Shown here piece by piece: positions 53,919 to 64,000 of a stretch of DNA of 64,000 nt. The stretch's first letter is position 1. Every line of letters begins with the position of its first letter. A model generated the notes under the pieces. The model was not told the DNA's origin, searched no databases, and saw only the letters and a list, made by a program, of their open reading frames with translations. The stretch is from assembly GCF_036320965.1 (NCBI RefSeq), contig NC_092236.1, forward strand, positions 21,118,018 to 21,182,017, read 5' to 3'. Origin of the DNA: Panulirus ornatus (Eukaryota > Arthropoda > Malacostraca > Decapoda > Palinuridae). The position numbers were made by a program, and so were the translations under genes.

Positions 53919-54094
53919 AGAAGGTAACCTTGGCCTCAGCAATGTCACCACCACCAGCGGGTACCCCTGAAAATGAAACCCTAGTAACGTCAAGGACTCA
54001 GAAGACTGTCTTTTGGCTCATATGAGAAAGATAAGTCATTATGAATCAACTATGTATAACCCTCAGCTAGAGGTGAACGCTATCTACCAATACA

Positions 54095-54270
<176 letters not shown>

Positions 54271-54329
54271 GGTGAATAGTGTGTACTTGAAGAAGTAAAA
54301 GGAAAAGATGAGGAAAAATGCACTAAGAG

Positions 54330-55740
<1,411 letters not shown>

Positions 55741-56159
55741 TCGTGTAAGGAATGACAATGTAAGCGTGAGTTGTGGTTGTAAGTGCAGTTTGATTAAGAA
55801 TGCTGAGGATATTCTGCTGAAGTGCTTTGGATTTATTTAGAGAAAGAGTGAGGAGAGGCTGACCAAGAATGATCTACAAGTTGGATGTGGAATAAGTAAA
55901 GGGAGAGACGGGGTAATGACCGTGAGAATGGGAGGAATATAAGAAAGAGGCTTTGAAGTGACGTGACCCGAATATATAGGAGGGTGAGAGGCGTGCATGG
56001 GATAGCATAACTTGCAACCATTATGTAGAAGGGGTGGGAGGGGGGGGCGACGTGATATCAATAGACGGAACCAAGTCATAAAAGGTGTTTTGTGGTTTTG
56101 GTGCATTATACAGGGCAGCTAAAGAGTGGATGTAAGCAAATGAGGCTCTTGTTTGCTGG

Positions 56160-56241
56160 GCTTGCACTACCTCGTTAAGAATAGAAACAAGAAAATTTTA
56201 TATATATATATACATATATTTTTTTTTTTTTTTTTTTTTTT
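56160..56241. repeat. (TA)n and T-tract
   Basis: Short TA run and T-run, the complement of the next LINE's A-tail. Confidence 0.95.
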
Positions 56242-56820
56242 TGCTTTGTCGCTGTCTTCCGCGTTTGCGAAGTAGCGCAAGGAAACAGACGAAAGAAACG
56301 GCCCAACCCACCTCCATACACATGTATATACATACGTCCACACACGCAAACATACCTACCCACACAGCCCTCCATGGCTCACCCCAGACGCTTCACATAC
56401 CCTGATTCAATCCACCGACAGCACGTCAACCCCGGCATACCACATCGCTCCAATTCACTCTATTCCCTGCCCTCCTTTCACCCTCCTGCATGTTCAGGCC
56501 CCGATCACACAAAATCTCTTTCACTCCATCTTTCCACCTCCAATTTGGTCTCCCTCTTCTCCTCGTTCCCTCCACCTCCGACACATATATCCTCTTGGTC
56601 AATCTTTCCTCACTCATTCTCTCCATGTGCCCAAACCACTTCAAAACACCCTCTTCTGCTCTCTCAACCACGCTCCTCTTACTTCCACACATCTCTCCCA
56701 CCCCTACGTTACTTATCCGATCAAACCACCTCACACCACACACCGTCTTCAAACATCTCATTTCCAGCACATCCATCCTCCTGCGCACCACTCTATCCAT
56801 AGCCCACGCCTCGCAACCAT

Positions 56821-56825
<5 letters not shown>
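56242..56825 (-). mobile_element. RTE LINE fragment, subfamily A
   Basis: Minus-strand 3' end with complete 3' UTR and about 130 codons of the C-terminal domain (open from inside the TA repeat: LYGCEAWAM, then [18 protein letters not shown]). It is truncated at 56,825 at CATACAACAT, continuing as (AT)n. Confidence 0.88.
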
Positions 56826-59815
<2,990 letters not shown>

Positions 59816-59837
59816 AATATATATATATATATATATA

Positions 59838-60108
59838 CGAATAAAGTGCATATGAACGCGCACCTTCATAGAATATACAAACCTCCAACAGCCAGGATCG
59901 AACCCGGGACCCCTGTGCAACAGGCGGGAGCGCTACCGCTAGGCTATGATCGCCCCTAATAGGGAAATGACTATTCGAATACTATGTACTCGAATACCCT
60001 TCGTCTCACGTTGGTGAGCAATGGGGTCTACACCGGTCATTTCTTAACAGGCTCACACAGCCAGCAGATATCATCTTACCGAACCTAACTGTACAACGCG
60101 GAGATATA
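59838..60108 (-). mobile_element. tRNA-derived SINE, inverted member of a cluster
   Basis: Minus-strand SINE: head at about 59,885-59,957 with box B and box A, body continuing to 60,108. It lies head-outward against the plus-strand SINEs that follow. Confidence 0.8.
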
Positions 60109-60111
60109 TAT

Positions 60112-60477
60112 TAGGGACGATCATAGCCTAGCAGTAGCGCTCCCGCCTGTTGCACAGGGATTCCGGGTTCGATCCTGGCTGTTGGAGGTTTGTATGTTCT
60201 ATGGAGTTGCGCGTTCATATGCACTTTGTTCGTATTCATGTACCTCCGCGTTGTACTGTTAGGTTCGATAAAATGTTATCTGTCGGTTGTATGAGCCTGA
60301 TGGGAAATGACCGGTGTAGACCCTGTTGCTCATCAACGTGAGATGAAGGGTATTCGAGTACATAGTATTCTAATAGTCATTTCCCTATTAGGGGCGATCA
60401 TAGCCTAGCGGTAGCGCTCCCGCCTGTTGCACAGGGGTCCCGGGTTCGATCCTGGCTGTTGGAGGTTTGTATGATAT
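60112..60477 (+). mobile_element. tRNA-derived SINE, head-body-head dimer
   Basis: Two plus-strand heads at about 60,114 and 60,391 (277 bp apart) with a full body between, then GAGGTTTGTATGATATATAA. The second head has the canonical GCCTAGCGGTAGCGC and GGGTTCGATCC boxes. The anticodon-loop position reads CTGTTGC. Confidence 0.82.
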
Positions 60478-61198
60478 ATAAATATTCACTTACTTTAATC
60501 AGACCAAAATATGATGTGAACAATTAGGATTTTGAATAATTAGATGTTTCATGAATTGATATTAGGAAGAACACAAGGTCAAGCCCTCTGTGTAACACAA
60601 AAGCCAATATCACGGTCACATAGCTACACAAAGACTTAAGTTCGGAGTAAATGAAAAAGAAATGTATACGAATGGAGATATGTACGATATCATTTGTTTG
60701 GGGGTCGTCCATCGTCATGTGCTGTTAGTGATAGACGGTATGAGGAAGTGCCTGTGTTTCGGGCACTGCGGTCCTTCCTCTACAATGTTCCGTCCCCTTA
60801 CTCACCCACACTCTCTCTCTTCTCTCCCTCCCTCTTCCCTTTATTCTCTCCATCCTTCCCTCTCTCCCTCTCTTTCGAACACACCCCCCCTCTCCTCCCA
60901 CCAGATCATATAATGACAGTGTCACATGAGGTCCTCCAACCTTTCATATCCTGGGAGCGCCCTCGGCTCCCCTCCTGCCACACAAGCACCGCCACCTTCC
61001 TCTCCAGTGCCTTCCCGAGGTATATTCCCACTCACTCCTCTCCATCCAACCCTTCCCGTCAGCGACGCACTATTCCCCTAACGTCATTTTCCCCCTCCCT
61101 CCCTGCTAAACACATTATTCCCTAATCCTCCTGTCTCATCTCCACCACTGACCGGTGACCAGGTAGTCTGCCTGCAGCGAAGGGATTGCAGGAAGAGC

Positions 61199-61200
<2 letters not shown>
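60478..61200. other. No gene recognised; pyrimidine-rich stretch
   Basis: 60,770-61,110 is rich in CTCCC/TCTC on the plus strand, giving long but unconvincing frames on both strands. Confidence 0.5.

Positions 61201-61202
<2 letters not shown>

Positions 61203-61289
<87 letters not shown>
61203..61289. repeat. (GT)n then (GC)n
   Basis: About 78 bp of GT ending in GCGCGCGC. Confidence 0.99.
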
Positions 61290-61780
61290 AGGGGGTGAGC
61301 AGGTCAATGTTCCCTGTTCACTTTGCCAAATCGAGACGCAGTGGCCGGCTCGTTATGTGCATGATTCTGGGGGGCCTCGCCTCTGGCTTACTCTGGCACA
61401 GCTGCTTGTTATGCTGCCTTGGAAAAATCATGACTTCAGAAAAAAAGAAAGAATGTCTCTTCTGTGCTTATTCAACGTTATCTAATATACTGTATGACTG
61501 GAGTCCTTGCGTTCGAATGCAAACAATAAGGTATTGATATTTGTCGACATTTGCATTTTTTTTTCCTAATTTTCTGATTAATTTCTCTCCTTGAATCTTC
61601 TTTTACGTATGACAACACGAAGTCCATATATCACTTACCTTCCTTTTCTGAACTGAGGAAAACGTGTATACTTAAAACTTGGAAGGAAGGTACATACACC
61701 GCGGAAATATTGTTTCCCTTATTCCTTGAGCACAACGTTGCCACCTTTAGTTAATGTCCTGGCCTTTGACCAGGCCTATA
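61290..61780. other. No recognised gene
   Basis: AT-rich DNA without repeats or supported ORF. Confidence 0.45.
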
Positions 61781-61789
61781 ATGGTCTGG

Positions 61790-62340
61790 TTAAGACTCAC
61801 GTCATCATAGCCAAAGGTTCGTTACGTCATGCTCCACGGTCGTACCCTTTAGCATAAGAATCGTACCGTCACGTTCAAGGGTCTGCTTAAGGGTCGTTCA
61901 GTCGTGCTCAGTGGTTATAACGTTATGCTTAAAGATCGTACCGTCATGCTCGAGGGTCGTACCTTTATGCTTAATAATCGTACTGTCGTGCCCGAGGGTC
62001 GTAACGTTATGCTTAAGGATCGTACTGTCATGCTAGAGGGTCGTATCCTTATGCTTAAGGTTCGTACCGTCGTGCTCAAGGGTCGCATCGTCATGCTTCA
62101 GGATCGTACCGTCGTGCTCAAGGGTCGTACCGTCATGCTTCAGGGTCGTACCGTCGTGCTCAAGGGTCGTACCGTCATGCTTCAGGATCGTACCGTCGTG
62201 CTCAAGGGTCGAACCGTCATGCTTCAGGATCGTACCGTCGTGCTCAAGGGTCGAACCGTCATGCTTCAGGATCGTACCGTCGTGCTCAAGGGTCGAACCG
62301 TCATGCTTCAGGATCGTACCGTCGTGCTGAAGGTTATGCC
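61790..62340. repeat. Minisatellite, 42-bp unit made of two 21-bp halves
   Basis: Alternating halves GTACCGTCGTGCTCAAGGGTC-like and GTACCGTCATGCTTCAGG-like. They are nearly perfect from 62,080 to 62,330 and progressively diverged to the left. In one plus-strand frame (61,904-62,428) this is a 14-residue repeat (RTVVLKGRTVMLQD) with no stop, because 42 is a multiple of three. I regard it as a DNA repeat, not a gene. Confidence 0.95.
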
Positions 62341-62595
62341 TTCGTGTTCAAGATATCAAAATGTTCAGGAAAATACAGAGGGCATGGTACATGGCTCACA
62401 GTGGCAGAGTATCAAAGACAGTGTCTAGTAGGAGGTATGACAGGGAGCCCAGGCCCTGAGGACCTCCATCACTACACCTTCTGAACTCTGACAGCAGACG
62501 GCAGGTTCCTGTCGACCCCCTGAGTCTGTGTTGCATCACTCACAGCTGTGCCAACTGTCTCACAGAATATAACGATCTGTAGATGTGTATGTGCT

Positions 62596-62629
<34 letters not shown>

Positions 62630-63680
62630 TGTGTGTGTGTGTGTGAAAATTTTGCAACTGTGTATTCAGGTGCGAGCGTGAATACATATGCTTATTTGTA
62701 TGTAAGAAAATTGGTCAATTATCTGCAAGCAAAATATTAATCTAAGAAAGATGGAGACGACTTACAACTGCTATATACATTGTCATAAATGCGGGTAGAT
62801 CTAACGAGTGAATGACTTCAACCTGGGTAACCTGGAGGCCACACAGTTAACAGTGTAGTGTGGCAACAATGTTAACCTGGCCAAATCCAATTTGATGCTC
62901 AGACTTAAGAGGGTTGTCGGGGTGACCACTAACGACCTGGGGACGACAGGTCGGTCAACAGTGATGGATGACAGCCAGCCACATACGCAACATCCTCCAC
63001 TCCTCCTACGGTGGTGTGGTGGTATGGTGGAGGTGGTGATGGTGATGGTGTTGATGTTGTGATTCTACTGCGGTAAGTGGTGATAATTACGGCCATGGTG
63101 GTGATACGCTTTTACTGTGGTGGTGATGGTTGTGGTGATGTGCACTCGTTACTTAGGTTACGCAGAAGTCCTGCCTGTGTAGGAGTATCTAAATGGCCTG
63201 GGGTGATGGCTCTATCTGGGGAAACCTGGATGATGGTCTGAGGAGAGTTACCTGGCGGCTGCCGGCTGTTAGGGTTGACCTCTGTGGCGGAAATCGTGAC
63301 GATCTGGCAAAATTTGAAAGGGGGTGGGGGAAGGAAGGAGGGGTGGCGGGAGGAGTATGTGGTGGAGGTAATGTCTGCCCAGGATTGATCTAAGTGGCTG
63401 AAGTCGTCACCATTTGGGGATGACCCGCGTGGCAAAGTTCGAAACTGTATAAGGAAGCCTAACACATAGAGAAATGCTGGGTCAAGAGTCACAGCCACAC
63501 ACTGCTGGTATATTTAGGCGGCACAAGCTGAGGGACACACGCCCACCTGGTGCTCCGCCACCCCAACACACGACGTTATCTTGGGGCGCTGCCCGCCATG
63601 TTTAACTATTGACACAATTCATCTATAGCAGAGGGGATGATCATCATGGTTGTAGTGTAACTGCCAATTTGTATTGACCT
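62341..63680. other. No recognised gene; (TG)n and GGTGGTGAT-rich patches
   Basis: Contains (TG)n at 62,597-62,644 and degenerate GGTGGTGATGGT sequence at 63,005-63,135. From 63,200 to 63,430 two stretches (CTGGATGATGGTCTGAGGAG and surroundings) show weak tandem similarity. No supported ORF. Confidence 0.45.
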
Positions 63681-63681
63681 G

Positions 63682-64000
63682 TGTGTATGGTACGGGGAGG
63701 GAGTTCTCCACTCTTAGGTACCCATAAATTAACTTTTTTCTGCCCTCGTACAACTTTTGAAATGTATGTTATCGGCATTCACAGTTTTATCACTCTTACC
63801 CCATTCATCTTTTCAAATTGTGCTGTACAATTACTTCTTTGTGCCTTTTTTTAACAAGTTTCTTGCTTGATTTCATTCTATGGCTTCTGGTTGTACCCTA
63901 TTTCTGTCTTTCAAGAAAGTGCTTATTGGTGAAGTTATCAAATTGGTTTAAAAACTCACACGTACTGATTTTTCTTCTATGATGGCCAAATTCATGGATT
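63682..64000. repeat. Dispersed repeat (GGGGAGGGAGTTCT family), copy 2
   Basis: Shares ordered blocks with 45,888-46,150 (GGGGAGGGAGTTCT, CAACTTTTGAAATGTATG, GCATTCACAG, ATCACTC, TGGTGAAGTTAT). It extends past the window's right edge. Confidence 0.6.

Noticed and set aside
60391..60470. tRNA gene on the plus strand
   Set aside because: Box A and box B are good, but the 5' and 3' acceptor segments do not pair and the sequence continues into the SINE body. It is one of several identical SINE heads.
61904..62428. 174-codon repetitive frame (RTVVLKGRTVMLQD units)
   Set aside because: It arises because the 42-bp minisatellite period is a multiple of three. Codons in the diverged part show no sign of frame preservation.

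Overview
This is eukaryotic, intergenic-type DNA. It has no bacterial gene layout, only one or two weak candidate exons, very many dinucleotide repeats (TA, CA/GT, GA/CT), and at least 15 pieces of one non-LTR retrotransposon family. The style of the RTE-type LINE, tRNA-derived SINE and TA repeats suggests an arthropod, most likely a decapod crustacean. That placement is an inference from recognised repeat style; no diagnostic host gene is present.

Region 1 (1-28.8 kb) is a mosaic of an RTE-clade LINE. Its best copy (about 21,762-25,062, minus strand) is about 3.3 kb long: a short 5' UTR, one 998-codon ORF (AP endonuclease plus reverse transcriptase) broken by a single frameshift, a 3' UTR of about 180 nt, and an A-rich tail running into (TA)n. 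Three subfamilies (here A, B and C) differ in C-terminus and 3' UTR. Among them lie a roughly 230-bp non-autonomous element (here R1), built from the 5' end and the 3' tail of the same LINE, and a tRNA-derived SINE that occurs as 276-bp direct dimers and as foldbacks. (TA)n tracts separate nearly all pieces.

Region 1 also holds segmental duplications. A roughly 7.4-kb unit is directly repeated (about 13.3-20.64 kb and 20.64-28.14 kb), and its junction falls at the same codon of two different LINE subfamilies. A block at 7.25-8.49 kb is inverted at 11.0-12.3 kb. Two blocks (about 12.05-14.80 and 18.02-20.64 kb) are full of homopolymer indels relative to their clean copies, so part of this structure may be an assembly artefact.

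Region 2 (28.8-46.5 kb) is older, lower-copy DNA. It has decayed CR1/L2-type LINE remnants (31.3-31.9, 34.06-35.06 and 40.2-40.64 kb), minisatellites and large microsatellites. It also has two stretches that look like exons: 43,337-43,441 with good splice sites on both sides, and 44,260-44,404, which starts with a myristoylation-like sequence and ends at a consensus donor.

Region 3 (46.5-64 kb) has further RTE/R1/SINE clusters (46.5-48.7 and 56.2-60.5 kb), an old RTE copy with a large (GT)n inside its RT region (54.3-56.15 kb), minisatellites (19 bp at 49.4 kb, about 22 bp at 51.7 kb, 21 bp at 52.4 kb, 48 bp at 53.75 kb, 42 bp at 61.8 kb) and otherwise featureless DNA. I see no rRNA, functional tRNA, CRISPR array or complete host gene. 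The most interesting biology is the set of linked retroelements: an autonomous RTE, its end-to-end deletion derivative sharing a 3' hairpin, and a foldback SINE, all tied to TA microsatellites.
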